DNA of 64,000 nucleotides from the NCBI RefSeq assembly GCF_021117385.1, contig NZ_CP088252.1, positions 3,113,501-3,177,500 on the forward strand, written 5' to 3'. Below are positions 46,027-56,493 of the stretch, piece after piece. The translations under genes and the position numbers were made by a program. Numbering within the stretch: the stretch's first letter is position 1; each line of letters starts with the position of its first letter. The notes under the pieces were generated by a model. The model saw only the letters and a program-made list of their open reading frames with translations. It was not told the origin of the DNA and made no database searches. This DNA comes from Frateuria soli (GTDB lineage: Bacteria > Pseudomonadota > Gammaproteobacteria > Xanthomonadales > Rhodanobacteraceae).

Positions 46027-46851
46027 ATGGGCGTTTCACGGATCGAACGCATCCTCATCCTGGCCAAGACCTACCCTTCCCCTAGTGCAAAGCACGTTGA
46101 GACCTCATGCGTCGCGGGCATCACCGAACAGGGGTGCATGCGCCGCCTCTACCCGGTGCCATTCCGGCTGATCGAAGAAGGCCAGCAGTTCAAAAAGTGG
46201 CAGTGGGTGACGCTTCGCGTGGAGAAAGCTCGGGCCGACCACCGACCCGAAAGCCACAAGGTGTACGTCGATACCCTAACCGTTGGCGACCACATCGACA
46301 CGTCCCGAGGTTGGGCTTTACGCCGCGACTGGCTGGGCAAGATTCCTTTCTTCCCTTCGATGCAGGCACTAGATCACGCACGAATCAATGAGAAAGTCTC
46401 CCTTGCACTGGTCAAACCGGAGCGGATGCTCGGTCTGGAAATCACGCCTGCCCGTCACGCCGATTGGACGGTGGAGGAGCGCGAAAAGCTCACCCAGCAG
46501 CAAATGGAACTCTTCAGCGAGGAGGCCGCGCGCTCGCAGGTTCATGGGTTGCGCAAAGTGCCTTTCGATTTCTACTACCGCTTTGAGTGTAGGGGTCCGG
46601 AGGGGGTGCAGGTCGCCAAACACAAAATCGTGGACTGGGAAGCGGGGGCATTGTTCTGGAACTGCCAGCGCAGCCACGGTACCCGCTGGGAGGAGCCCTT
46701 CCGCGCGCGGCTGGAGACTGAGCTGCTCGACAAGGATCTGACGCTGATGATGGGCAACCAGCACCGCTTCCCTGACCAGTGGCTGGTGATAAGCCTTATC
46801 TATCCGCCAAGGCCAACACCAGAGCACAGCGCGCAAGGAGCATTGTTCTAG
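46027..46851 (+). CDS. uncharacterised protein paired with DUF488
   Basis: A 274-residue protein with the N-terminal motif LAKTYPSPSAKHVETSCVAG followed by CMRRLYPVPFRLIEEGQ. The central part is strand-rich (KVYVDTLTVGDHID), and the C-terminal part (FYYRFECRGPEG, DWEAGALFWNCQR) has conserved aromatics and cysteine. I recognise the RLYPVPFR pattern as a widespread family of unknown function but can name no activity. ATG at 46027 is chosen because the upstream frame is not protein-like. It converges with the DUF488 gene with a four-base overlap of stop codons. Confidence 0.65.
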   Translation: MGVSRIERILILAKTYPSPSAKHVETSCVAGITEQGCMRRLYPVPFRLIEEGQQFKKWQWVTLRVEKARADHRPESHKVYVDTLTVGDHIDTSRGWALRRDWLGKIPFFPSMQALDHARINEKVSLALVKPERMLGLEITPARHADWTVEEREKLTQQQMELFSEEAARSQVHGLRKVPFDFYYRFECRGPEGVQVAKHKIVDWEAGALFWNCQRSHGTRWEEPFRARLETELLDKDLTLMMGNQHRFPDQWLVISLIYPPRPTPEHSAQGALF

Positions 46852-47288
46852 CCGCGGGCTTCGATGTGCCGAACGACTGCGCCGGCCCGCTTCTTAAGTG
46901 CATCAGCCACAAACGAACGATGGCACTGGCGGTAGTCAGCCTCGAAACACACGAGCGCGCAGCTCGCACGTCGGGTGAGATCGGCGAGGCGCTCGAGTGC
47001 GGCAGCCTGGCCAGTCAGATAGCGCAGAAACCCTTGGCTGTAATGCTTCCAGCTGCCGTCCTGCTTGTATTGCTGGCGGACAGGCTTGGGGCAACCCAGG
47101 TCCCGCATATGCACGTAGCCCAGCCCGGCCTGATCAAGAACGCCGGCCAAGGCTCGCTTGGAGAAGCCAGGTTTGCGTGATAAGGGAAGCTCGCGGATGT
47201 CGATAACGGTGTCGACGCCATGCTCCTTAAGCAGCGCGACGAACGTTGATGCGTCCAGACCTTCGTAACCGATGGTGAAAACCGTCAT
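46848..47288 (-). CDS. DUF488 family protein
   Basis: A 146-residue DUF488 protein. The signature start FTIGYEGLDASTFVALLKEHGVD is followed by VIDIRELPLSRKPGFSKR, YVHMRDLG, the CALVCFEADYRQCHRSFVAD box with its Cys-x5-Cys-His pattern, and a terminal VRHIEARG. All conserved positions seem present. The family is common near defence and DNA-repair genes but has no established biochemical role. Its 3' end overlaps the convergent partner gene. Confidence 0.85.
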   Translation of the reverse strand: MTVFTIGYEGLDASTFVALLKEHGVDTVIDIRELPLSRKPGFSKRALAGVLDQAGLGYVHMRDLGCPKPVRQQYKQDGSWKHYSQGFLRYLTGQAAALERLADLTRRASCALVCFEADYRQCHRSFVADALKKRAGAVVRHIEARG

Positions 47289-47562
47289 GGCAATGCCTAT
47301 CAAGTGCGCGTGCAGTGTAACGGCTGCCTGCCCCAGATGGCTCGCGCCGTCTCATAAGATCTGGGCGACGCATGGCCCGCTCCCACAGCTTGCAAGCAAA
47401 GTTGGCCGTATGTGCGCCGGTTAGCGATGACACATCGTGTTGCGCACTCACCACCCGTGAGAGCTTGGCATGGGGAGCTCTCCACTGCGGCTTGGAGAGA
47501 AGGTATCGTCCAGAAGATTTACGGCCTAGTAGGGTCGTCCAAGCAGGACGCTGGAGGGGGTT

Positions 47563-48423
47563 CTACCCCGTTTCCACGGACGGTTTGATTAAGGCTGAAA
47601 ACTCCCGGTCCCGCCTGGCGACTCTACGACGCATGCGCGGGTTGTGGAACCGCTCGAGGTAATCGAACAGGTCAGCACGCGCCTCGTTCCTCGTCCGGTA
47701 GCTGCGTCGGTACACCCGCTCGCGTTTGAGCACACCGAAAAAGCCTTCGCACGCCGCGTTGTCGGCGCAGTGTCCGACGTCGCTCATGCTGCAGACCAGA
47801 GCGTTGCCGCCCAGGAACTTCTGGTACGTACCGCTGATGAACTGGCCACCCCGATCGGAGTGCAGGATGAGCTCCGAACTTCCCTCCCGCTGCCACACGG
47901 CCATCTGGACCGCCCGCACGACCATGTGGCGATCCTGGCGGTGGTGCATCGACCAGCCGACCACGAGCTTGCTGTAAAGATCGACCACCACGCACACATA
48001 AAGCTTGCCTTCCTGGGTCACGACCTCGGTGATATCGGTGACCCACTTGGTTTCCGGTTCATTTGCATTGAAGTCGCGTTCGAGCCGGTTGATGACGCCG
48101 ACCGGGCGAGAGCCCGGCTTGCCGCCGAACCGGCGCTTCCTGCGTCGTGGCCAACCTTGCAGACCCTCGCCGGCCATCAACCGCGCCACCCGGTTGAGGC
48201 TGACGTGCTCGCCCTCGTCGCCGAGGTCCTCGTGCATGCGAGGGGCGCCGATCACGCCCTTGCTGTCCTCATGGATCTCCCGAATGCGCTCCAGCAGGCG
48301 CGCATTCGCCTGTGCCCGTGGCCCCGGCTTGCGCCCGGCCCAGGCGTAGAAACCACTGGTTGAAACTTCCAGGCAGCGGCACATCATCCCGACGGGATAG
48401 TCGCTGCGGCAGCGCTCAATCAC
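47563..48423 (-). CDS. IS3-family transposase OrfB
   Basis: The same 286-residue DDE transposase as in copy 1, with no difference seen in the translation. Catalytic motifs are [17 protein letters not shown] and ACEGFFGVL. Its GTG start overlaps the orfA stop, and production is expected by minus-one frameshifting from OrfA. Confidence 0.93.
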   Translation of the reverse strand: MIERCRSDYPVGMMCRCLEVSTSGFYAWAGRKPGPRAQANARLLERIREIHEDSKGVIGAPRMHEDLGDEGEHVSLNRVARLMAGEGLQGWPRRRKRRFGGKPGSRPVGVINRLERDFNANEPETKWVTDITEVVTQEGKLYVCVVVDLYSKLVVGWSMHHRQDRHMVVRAVQMAVWQREGSSELILHSDRGGQFISGTYQKFLGGNALVCSMSDVGHCADNAACEGFFGVLKRERVYRRSYRTRNEARADLFDYLERFHNPRMRRRVARRDREFSALIKPSVETG

Positions 48424-48725
48424 CGCGTACCGTTCGGTGATTGCTTCGCGAAGTACGCTGCCGCGTCTTTTAAAAAATCTCGTTCCTTCGTGACTCGTGC
48501 TAGCTCGCGCTTGAGGCGAGCCAGCTCCTCGTCGCGAGGCGTGCCGCCGCCGGGGAACGCCTTGCCCCCCTCGCTCTCCGCCTCGCGCACCCAACGGGTG
48601 AGCATGTTGGGGTTGACCCCGACCTCCAGGGCGATCTGGCGGCAACTCGACTTCGATCGCCGGACCAGCTCGACGAGCTCCCGCTTGTACTCGGGGCTGT
48701 AACGCTTGCGCTTCGACATGGACAC
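48420..48725 (-). CDS. IS3-family transposase OrfA
   Basis: A 101-residue HTH and coiled-coil protein identical in translation to that of copy 1. It carries the T6A4 frameshift site near its end (at 48476-48485 on the plus strand, as TTTTAAAAAA). Confidence 0.93.
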   Translation of the reverse strand: MSMSKRKRYSPEYKRELVELVRRSKSSCRQIALEVGVNPNMLTRWVREAESEGGKAFPGGGTPRDEELARLKRELARVTKERDFLKDAAAYFAKQSPNGTR

Positions 48726-48849
48726 TCCTTTGGCCCAGTATGAGCCTTAGTGAAAGTGTCCGCAGAATCGGGGTAGAACCCGAGGGATGTTCCCTAGCGC
48801 CAAGCGTTATTGTTATGCCGCATCTCCGTCCACTAGGAGGAGGACAAGC

Positions 48850-49425
48850 ATGGAATCAGCCGAACTGGAAGCCGTCGTAACGCAGGCCAATGAGGCTTTG
48901 GCAGCCATCCAGGAGGCTCACGGACGATCGAACGTGCCGGAGGCGCGGATACGCTTTCCACGAGGCTTCATCCTGCCTGCCGCCACCTATCAGTCTGGCC
49001 TCCCAAGGCTTGGCACCAAGGTCCAGCGATCCAACGCCAGCTATGCGCTGCAAGCCATTGACGTGCTCCGTTGGGTTTGCGTACGTACGGATCTTTCTGG
49101 TGTAGCACTCAGCATGATCATCAAGGAAGCAATCTGCGTCATTGGGGCAATATGCGAGTGGCTCACCAAGGAGGCTACCCGAGGCGACGGGGCGCGACGG
49201 TCCTACACTCGTCGCACGCAAAAGCTGGTGGACCGGGGAGCGATCACGAAGGAGCTAAAGGCTGAGGTCGACTGGATCTGGGATGTTCGCTGTAACGAGC
49301 ATCTACATGAGGTGCAGTCGCTCGAGCTGAGCATGTACTCGCGTCGGGACTACAACCGGGCCCTGGACGCGTTCAAGGCTCTTAAGTCTGCACTGATCGA
49401 GGTTTACGGGAAAGCAGGGGCATAA
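48850..49425 (+). CDS. HEPN-like small helical protein
   Basis: A 191-residue soluble protein, mostly helical. AGGAGGAGGA lies just before the ATG, so expression is plausible. [15 protein letters not shown] near residue 145 fits the R-x4 to 6-H signature of HEPN ribonuclease-like domains, with the typical hydrophobic helix before it and a terminal helix [20 protein letters not shown]. The RNase role is inference. It follows IS copy 2 and lies just before the core esterase gene. No antitoxin-like partner is adjacent. Confidence 0.55.
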   Translation: MESAELEAVVTQANEALAAIQEAHGRSNVPEARIRFPRGFILPAATYQSGLPRLGTKVQRSNASYALQAIDVLRWVCVRTDLSGVALSMIIKEAICVIGAICEWLTKEATRGDGARRSYTRRTQKLVDRGAITKELKAEVDWIWDVRCNEHLHEVQSLELSMYSRRDYNRALDAFKALKSALIEVYGKAGA

Positions 49426-49502
49426 GCGCCCGCACCTGCCCGCCTGCGCAGCTCACGTGGTGTAACTCGGCAATTCACCATAGTTTGTGCGCTCGCAGTT
49501 CG

Positions 49503-49533
49503 CCAAAGTTTGTTCAATGGTTACAAACTTTGG
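49503..49533. repeat. perfect 11-base inverted repeat
   Basis: CCAAAGTTTGT at 49503-49513 and ACAAACTTTGG at 49523-49533 with a 9-base loop. A related direct copy, TTCACCATAGTTTGTGCG, lies about 30 bases upstream. It could be an operator for the esterase gene or the scar of a transposon end. Confidence 0.6.
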
Positions 49534-49649
49534 GGTTCTGACCACCGGCCTGCAAACCCCGCGCGATGCGCCGCAGCGTGCGCTTCCGTATGGTGTGCAT
49601 TACGGTAACCCGCAAATAACAAGGCCAATTCCGGCCCCAGGAGCGTCAC

Positions 49650-51488
49650 ATGCCCCGTACCACCCGTCTCGCCGGCGCCATTCTGGCCGGCCTGTTGTTC
49701 AGCACTGCCGCTGCCGCCACCGATTTCAGCCAGGTCGTCGTTTTCGGCGACAGCCTGAGCGATGCCGGCAATGTGTCGCTCGCCCAGGGCTCGCCGATAC
49801 CGCTGCGCTTCACCACCAACCCCGGTACCACCAGCGCCGAGAACGTCGCGGCAGCGCTTGGCTTCACGCTGGCTCCTTCGCTGGCCGGCGGCACTGACTA
49901 CGCCTTCGGCGGCGCGGGGGTGGTCTACAACTACGTGGCAGGCGTGCCGACGCTGCCACAGCAGATGGCCATGTACCTGGCTGCCAACGGCGGCGCCGCC
50001 GATCCCAATGGGCTCTACCAGGTCTGGGGCGGGGGCAACGACTTTCTGCAGCTGAGCAAGATGACGTCCGATCCGACCACCTTGGCCAATGGCATGGGGC
50101 TGGCGGCGCAGACCGAACTGCAGATGCTGGGTGGCCTGCAGCAGGCCGGCGCCCGCTACGTCGTGGTCTACAACCTTCCGGACCTCGGCAAGACGCCGGC
50201 AGCCGCGGCGCAGGGCCCGGCGGCACAGGCCGGCGCGTCGGGCCTGGCGGTGGTGTACAACGGCATCCTCGGGACGGGTCTCGGCCAGTTGAGCGAAGCC
50301 GGCCTGAACGTCATCCCCGTCAACACCTATGCGTTGATCAACGAGGTGGTCGCCGATCCCGCGGCGTTCGGTTTCAGCAACGTTACCGCGCCGGCCTGCA
50401 ACGGCAGCTCGTCGCAATGTGGCCCCGCCGGCTCCGGCCTGCCGTTCTCGTATGCCGCCGGGACGGATCAGACCTACCTCTTCGCCGACGGCGTGCACCC
50501 GACCACCGGCGCCCACGCCATGCTCGCGCAGTACGTGGTCTCGGAAATCATGGCGCCGGGCCAGATCTCGCTGCTGGGCGAGGCGCCGCTGGCGGCATCG
50601 GCCGCGCAGTACCGCGCGATCCGCAACGAGATGCTGGCCGATGGCCAGGGCAGCGACACCCGCGTATTCGCCAGCGTCGACTACGGCCGCCAGCGCTTCG
50701 ACGCGACCGAAGGCTCGCCCAGGACCAACAGCGACAACGTGAACCTCACCCTGGGCGCCGATGTGCGGGCCAGCGAGAACCTCTCGTTCGGCATGGCGCT
50801 GGGCCTGGGCCAGCACAACGCAGACTTCGCCGGCGGCATGGGCGGCTACAAGTTGCATGACATCTCCGGCCTCGGCTACGCGCTTTATCACAACGGCGGC
50901 GGCTACGTGGGCGGCTTCGCCAGCTTCGGCCAGTCGAACTTCAGCGACGTCAACCGGCGCATCCAGCTGAACCAGGCGCTGCGCACCGAGGGCGGCAAGG
51001 CCGACGGCTCGCACCTGGGCGGCGGCCTGGAGGGAGGCTGGTGGTTCGGTACCGGCAGCCTGAAGACCGGTCCGTTCGCGCACGTGGAATGGCAGACGGT
51101 CAAGATCGACAGCTACACCGAGTCGGGTGGCGACAGCACCGCGATGTGGTTCGGCTCACAGCAGCGGGACGCGCTGATCGAATCGCTCGGCTGGCGGCTG
51201 CAGGGGCAGTGGCAGGCGGGCGGCGCCACGCTGATGCCGTATGTCGAGCTGGCCTGGAACCATGACGACAAGGCCGACCCGCGCGAAGTCCGGGCCGGAC
51301 TGGTCAGCATGCCGGGCAGCTTCGCCCTGACCGGTTACGTGCCGGACAAGAACTGGGCGAGCGCCGACGTGGGCCTGTCCGCACAGTTCAGCCCGAACGT
51401 CACCGGCTGGTTCGGCTACCACGGCCGTTTCAGCGACGACAACCAGAAGGACGACAGCCTGGACCTGGGCGTCAAGATCGGCTTCTGA
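49650..51488 (+). CDS. GDSL-family autotransporter esterase
   Basis: A 612-residue secreted lipase/esterase. A signal peptide (residues 1-22, ending AAAA) is followed by a GDSL domain with catalytic Ser35 in VVFGDSLSDAGN, the GxND block in VWGGGNDFLQL near 133, and the Asp/His pair in FADGVHPTTGAH near 290. From about residue 335 an autotransporter beta-barrel follows, with repeated amphipathic strands and terminal Phe (VKIGF). It resembles EstA/EstP, anchored in the outer membrane with the enzyme exposed. A terminator follows at 51506. Confidence 0.94.
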   Translation: MPRTTRLAGAILAGLLFSTAAAATDFSQVVVFGDSLSDAGNVSLAQGSPIPLRFTTNPGTTSAENVAAALGFTLAPSLAGGTDYAFGGAGVVYNYVAGVPTLPQQMAMYLAANGGAADPNGLYQVWGGGNDFLQLSKMTSDPTTLANGMGLAAQTELQMLGGLQQAGARYVVVYNLPDLGKTPAAAAQGPAAQAGASGLAVVYNGILGTGLGQLSEAGLNVIPVNTYALINEVVADPAAFGFSNVTAPACNGSSSQCGPAGSGLPFSYAAGTDQTYLFADGVHPTTGAHAMLAQYVVSEIMAPGQISLLGEAPLAASAAQYRAIRNEMLADGQGSDTRVFASVDYGRQRFDATEGSPRTNSDNVNLTLGADVRASENLSFGMALGLGQHNADFAGGMGGYKLHDISGLGYALYHNGGGYVGGFASFGQSNFSDVNRRIQLNQALRTEGGKADGSHLGGGLEGGWWFGTGSLKTGPFAHVEWQTVKIDSYTESGGDSTAMWFGSQQRDALIESLGWRLQGQWQAGGATLMPYVELAWNHDDKADPREVRAGLVSMPGSFALTGYVPDKNWASADVGLSAQFSPNVTGWFGYHGRFSDDNQKDDSLDLGVKIGF

Positions 51489-51505
51489 GGCTGGTCCCGT
51501 CCCAC

Positions 51506-51534
51506 GAAAAAGCCGCCCGAGGGCGGCTTTTTTG
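51506..51534 (+). terminator. rho-independent terminator of the esterase gene
   Basis: The stem AGCCGCCC/GGGCGGCT with a GA loop is followed by TTTTTT. On the minus strand the stem is also followed by T5, so it may serve the convergent lipoprotein gene too. Confidence 0.9.
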
Positions 51535-51578
51535 TTGGTCGGACGTCCGGATGGCTGGACGTCCGTGGTGCGGAAGGC

Positions 51579-52433
51579 TTACTTGCCCTTGCCGCCCGTG
51601 GCCATCTTCAGGATGTTCTCGGCCTGGTCCCTCAGGCTGGCGGCTTCGTCTTCGCTCAGCGGCTCGGTCTTGCTGCCGGAAACGGTCTGCTTGAGCACGA
51701 GGTTGCCGTCCTTGTCCCAGCCGGCCCGCTCGGTCGCACTGGGTTTGGCGTCCTGGCTGGCCTTCTTCTGCTGGACGACCACCCACGGCTTGCCGTCCCT
51801 GTAGGCGTAGTCGGTGCTGGTGAAGCCCTTGTCGCCGTAGTCGGCGCGGGCGCGGATGAACTGCACCTGGCCGTTCTGGCGGAACACCTGCCAGGCGCGC
51901 GAAACGTCCTTCTCCAGCTTGGTGCCGTTGCTGATCTTCATGCCGCCGATCTGCTTCTGCACGGCCTGGAAGTCGGCCAGCTCCTTCTCGCCAGGGGTCT
52001 GCTCGGCCACCAGTTCGATCGACACCTGGCTGGGCGCACCCTTGGTCAGCACCGGCGCCTGCAGCGCCATCTTGTAGTGGCGCTCGCCGTCGGTCAGATC
52101 GGCCTTGACCACGTACAGGTCAGCCGGATTGACGTCGGCGGGGTTGAAGGTGAGCTCGAACGACTGCGGGAACTGCACCGGGGCAATGGTCTTGCTTGCC
52201 AGCGGCGCGGCGCCGGCCTGGTCGGTCGAGGACACGTCCACCAGGTTGACCACCAGCCTGGCCTCCGGCGAGACGGTGCTGTCGCCGCGCACGGTGATCG
52301 TGCCGCTGACCGTGTTCGCCTTCGCCGCCGTGGCGGCATTGTCGCCGCTGCCCTGCTCGGGCGCGTTGGACCCGTTGCAGCCAGCCAGTGCCAGCGCAGC
52401 TACCGACATCAGCGACCAGACCATTCTGCGCAT
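51579..52433 (-). CDS. YbaY-type lipoprotein
   Basis: A 284-residue lipoprotein. The signal MRRMVWSLMSVAALALAGC ends in the lipobox LAGC. Residues 40-150 form a YbaY-like (type III secretion pilotin-like) beta domain: VSGTITVRGD, ARLVVNLVDVS, PQSFELTFNPADVNPADLYV. The C-terminal part (ADFQAVQKQIGGMKISNGTK onward) is an additional Xanthomonadales-type region with no recognised function. It probably sits in the outer membrane. GAGG lies before the ATG. Confidence 0.82.
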   Translation of the reverse strand: MRRMVWSLMSVAALALAGCNGSNAPEQGSGDNAATAAKANTVSGTITVRGDSTVSPEARLVVNLVDVSSTDQAGAAPLASKTIAPVQFPQSFELTFNPADVNPADLYVVKADLTDGERHYKMALQAPVLTKGAPSQVSIELVAEQTPGEKELADFQAVQKQIGGMKISNGTKLEKDVSRAWQVFRQNGQVQFIRARADYGDKGFTSTDYAYRDGKPWVVVQQKKASQDAKPSATERAGWDKDGNLVLKQTVSGSKTEPLSEDEAASLRDQAENILKMATGGKGK

Positions 52434-52727
52434 GGGAAAACCTCTATTCGATGGAAAGCATTGCTCGGGGATTGCACGGAAGCTGCACGCTGTCTCGCGT
52501 GCCTTTTCCGCGGGGGAAGTTCCAAGCATAGCGGAAAAAATGGTTCCCGGGCAAAAGTCAAGCCGGACTGATGGCAGCCCCGGCCAGCGCATTGCTCGCC
52601 GTCGACGGAGGCTCGGCAGGGGGTACATCTGCCAAAGCCCCTGATAAGCGCGGCGCGCTAGGATGGCTCCCTGGCGACCTCCAGGCCGGCGGCGGCCAGC
52701 GTTGCTTCCTGATGCCAGGAAAAACCC

Positions 52728-53291
52728 ATGAACCTTGCACCGTCCTCACCCCAGCATGAAACCGGCGGGACCTTCGCCGATCGCATCAAGGTGCTGATCA
52801 AACGTGTCGGCAGCGTCACCGAGATCGCCCGCATGTGCGGTTTCTCCGAGGGCGTGGTGCGGAGCTGGCGGGACGGCAATACGGATCCCTCGCGGGCGCG
52901 CTGCGTGACCCTGGCGCGCACCCTCGGCATCTCGCTGGTCTGGCTGGTCGCCGGTGAGGGCGCGATCCAGCCCGAAGTCGACCTGGCCAGTCTCGACCGG
53001 CAGGACACCACCGATGGCAGGCGGCAGCCACAACCCCGTCTGGACGGTGCAGTCAGTCAGGCACTGGGAAGCACGGCCACCGGCGTCGACACGCAACGCC
53101 TGCATGCCGCAATGCGCATCCTGCAGTCGGAACTGGAACTGGCCGGGCAGCGGCTTTCGCTGGCCGACCACACCGACCTGCTGGCCAAGCTTTACGAGGC
53201 GGTGGGCCCCGGCGGCATGCGCGTGGATACCGACGCGATGCTGGCCTTCAACCGTCAACTGGCCGGACGGATCGGCCGCGCCGGCGCCTGA
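52728..53291 (+). CDS. XRE-type helix-turn-helix regulator
   Basis: A 187-residue protein. Residues 15-75 form a helix-turn-helix domain of the phage CI/XRE kind (RVGSVTEIARMCGFSEGVVRSW, then CVTLARTLGISLVWLVAGEG). The rest contains a helical region (LHAAMRILQSELELAGQRLS, LLAKLYEAVG) that may mediate dimerisation. No peptidase S24 tail is present. Targets are unknown. It is convergent with glyS. Confidence 0.8.
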   Translation: MNLAPSSPQHETGGTFADRIKVLIKRVGSVTEIARMCGFSEGVVRSWRDGNTDPSRARCVTLARTLGISLVWLVAGEGAIQPEVDLASLDRQDTTDGRRQPQPRLDGAVSQALGSTATGVDTQRLHAAMRILQSELELAGQRLSLADHTDLLAKLYEAVGPGGMRVDTDAMLAFNRQLAGRIGRAGA

Positions 53292-53342
53292 GGCACCCGG
53301 TGCAGACTGCGGCCCGGCCCAGGCGCGCTTGCGGTGCCGGCG

Positions 53343-55483
53343 TCACAGGCGCGCGATGTCGGCCACCGCCGCGAACTGCGCCTTCAGGCGGGCCAGCAGG
53401 GCCAGCCGGTTGGCCCGCACGCGGGCATCATCGGCGTTGACCATTACGCTGTCGAAGAACGCGTCCACCGGTGCCTGCAACCGGGCCAGGCGCGTCAGCA
53501 CGGCGGTGTAGTCGCCGGCGTCACGCGGCGCGGCGGTGTCGGCCAGTGCGGCATCCAGCGCGCTGGCCAGGTCGTGCTCGGCGGGTGATTCGAAGCAGGT
53601 GGCATCGACCGCCCCGCCAGGCGCGACACCGGTTTCCTCCTCGGCCTTGCGCAGGATGTTGGCCACGCGCTTGTTGGCCGCGGCCAGGCTCGCCGCTTCG
53701 GAACGACGGCCGAATTCGGCCACCGCACGCAGGCGGCGGTCGAAGTCCGGCAACGTCAGCGGCGACACCGCCAGCACGGCTTCGAACTGTTCGGGCGTGA
53801 ATCCCAGCTCCGCGTAATAGCCACGCAGGCGATCGACCACGAACTCGGTGAGGTCACCCAGCAGCGCGGCGCGGCGCGCGCCGGCGTCGAGTGCGACCGG
53901 CTTGCCGTCCTTGCCGGGCTTGATACCGGCCGCGAGCGCCGCGTCCGGCAGCAGCTCCAGCGCCTCGGCGAAGCTGGCGCGAAGGTCCAGCTCCAGCCCG
54001 GCTTCGACCAGCGTGCGGGCCAGGCCGAGCGCCGCCCGGCGCAGCGCGAAGGGGTCCTTGTTGCCGCTGGGCTTCATGCCGACGGCGAAAATGCCGGCCA
54101 GCGTGTCGAGTCGCTCTGCCACGGCGAGCACCTGCCCGACCGGGTCGGCGGCGATCGCGTCACCGGCGAAGCGCGGCTGGTAGTAGCTGTCCAGGGCCTG
54201 CGCCACCGGCTCGCCCTCGCCCTGGCGCTGCGCGTAGTAGCGTCCCATCACCCCTTGCAGCTCGGGGAACTCGCCGACCATGCGGGTCAGCAGGTCGCAC
54301 TTGGACAGCGAGGCCGCACGGGTCGCAGCGCCGGCGTCGACGCCCACGCGCGCGGCGATCACGCGGGCCAGTTCGGCCACGCGCACGCTCTTGTCCCACA
54401 GGCTGCCCAGGGCCTGCTGGTAGGTGACGTTGCTCAGCTGCTCCTGGTAACCGGCCAGCGGGGTCTTGAGGTCCTCGTCCCAGAAGAACTTGGCGTCGGC
54501 GAAACGCGGGCGGATCACGCGCTCGTAGCCCTTGCGGATCTCGGCCGGGTCCTTCGATTCGATATTGGCGACACCGATGAAGTGTTCGGTGAGCTTGCCC
54601 GCAGCGTCGAACACCGGCACGAACTTCTGGTGGGTCTCCATGGTGGTGACCAGAGCTTCGGGCGGCACGGCAAGGAACTCGTGTTCGAAGGCGCAGGCAA
54701 TCGCCGCCGGCCACTCGGTCAGGTTGGCGATCTCGTCCAGCAGCGCATCGTCCAGGCGCGGCACGCCGCCGGTCTGTCCGGCGGCGCGGGCAACCTCGTC
54801 CCGGATGCGCTCGCGGCGTTCCCGCGGATCGGCCAGCACCCTGGCCGCGCGGAGTGCGTCGAGCCAGCCGTCCGCGTCGGTCACATGCACGGGGTTGGGA
54901 TGCATGAAGCGATGACCGCGCGACTTGCGGCCGCTCTTCAGCCCCAGCACCTGGCCCTCGACGATGTCGGCGCCATGTAGCATCACCAGCCAGTGGGCCG
55001 GGCGCACGAAGGCATAGTCGTGGTCGGCCCAGCGCATCGGACGCGGGACCGGCAGGCCCTTGAGCGCCTCCTCGACGATCTCCGGCAGCAGCGCGGCCAG
55101 TGGCTGGCCGGGCTTGACCGCGCGGAACACGAACCAGGCGCCCTTGTCGGTTTCCAGCTTCTCCAGCTGCGAGACCTCCACGCCACAGGACTGCGCGAAC
55201 CCGGTCAACGCCCTGGACGGCTGGCCCTGCGCATCCAGTGCGGCATTGACCGCCGGACCGCGGCGTTCGAGGTGCTGCTCCGGTTGCGTGGCCGCCACCG
55301 CCGGCACGTACACGGCCAGCCGGCGCGGCGTGCAGTAGGCGCGCGCCGCGTCCAGCCCGCCCTCGATCCCGCGCCGGGAAAGGCCCTGCACGATGCCATC
55401 GAGGAATGCCTGCGACAGCTCGTCGAGCGCCTTGGGCGGCAGCTCCTCGGTGCCCAGTTCGATCAACAGCGATTTGGCGGCGC

Positions 55484-55487
<4 letters not shown>
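53343..55487 (-). CDS. glyS: glycyl-tRNA synthetase, beta subunit
   Basis: A 714-residue beta subunit of the alpha2-beta2 bacterial glycyl-tRNA synthetase. The N terminus [18 protein letters not shown], the segments [29 protein letters not shown] and a C-terminal DALR anticodon-binding region ([22 protein letters not shown], quoted by its ends [11 protein letters not shown] and RANRLALL) are typical. Its start overlaps the glyQ stop by four bases, so the subunits are made coupled. Confidence 0.97.
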
Positions 55488-56395
<908 letters not shown>

Positions 56396-56493
56396 GGCGA
56401 TTGGCCTTACAACAAAGCGCGTTAGTATAGCCAAAGCCCGCGCCCGCACTGGCTCGGCGCCGCTCGAACGCACACGGGGGAGGCCCGTCCTCG

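Larger units (their letters stand above)
47558..48781 (-). mobile_element. IS3-family insertion sequence, copy 2 of 2 (1224 bp)
   Basis: It has the same length, ends and encoded proteins as 34085-35308, in the opposite direction. A perfect 4-base target duplication GAGG flanks it (47554-47557 and 48782-48785), which confirms the end points and indicates insertion by ordinary transposition. The terminal repeats begin GGGTTCTACCCCG. Confidence 0.95.

Noticed and set aside
34085..48781. Composite transposon bounded by the two IS copies
   Set aside because: The outer flanks (TCCA and GAGG) do not match, while copy 2 alone has a perfect target duplication.
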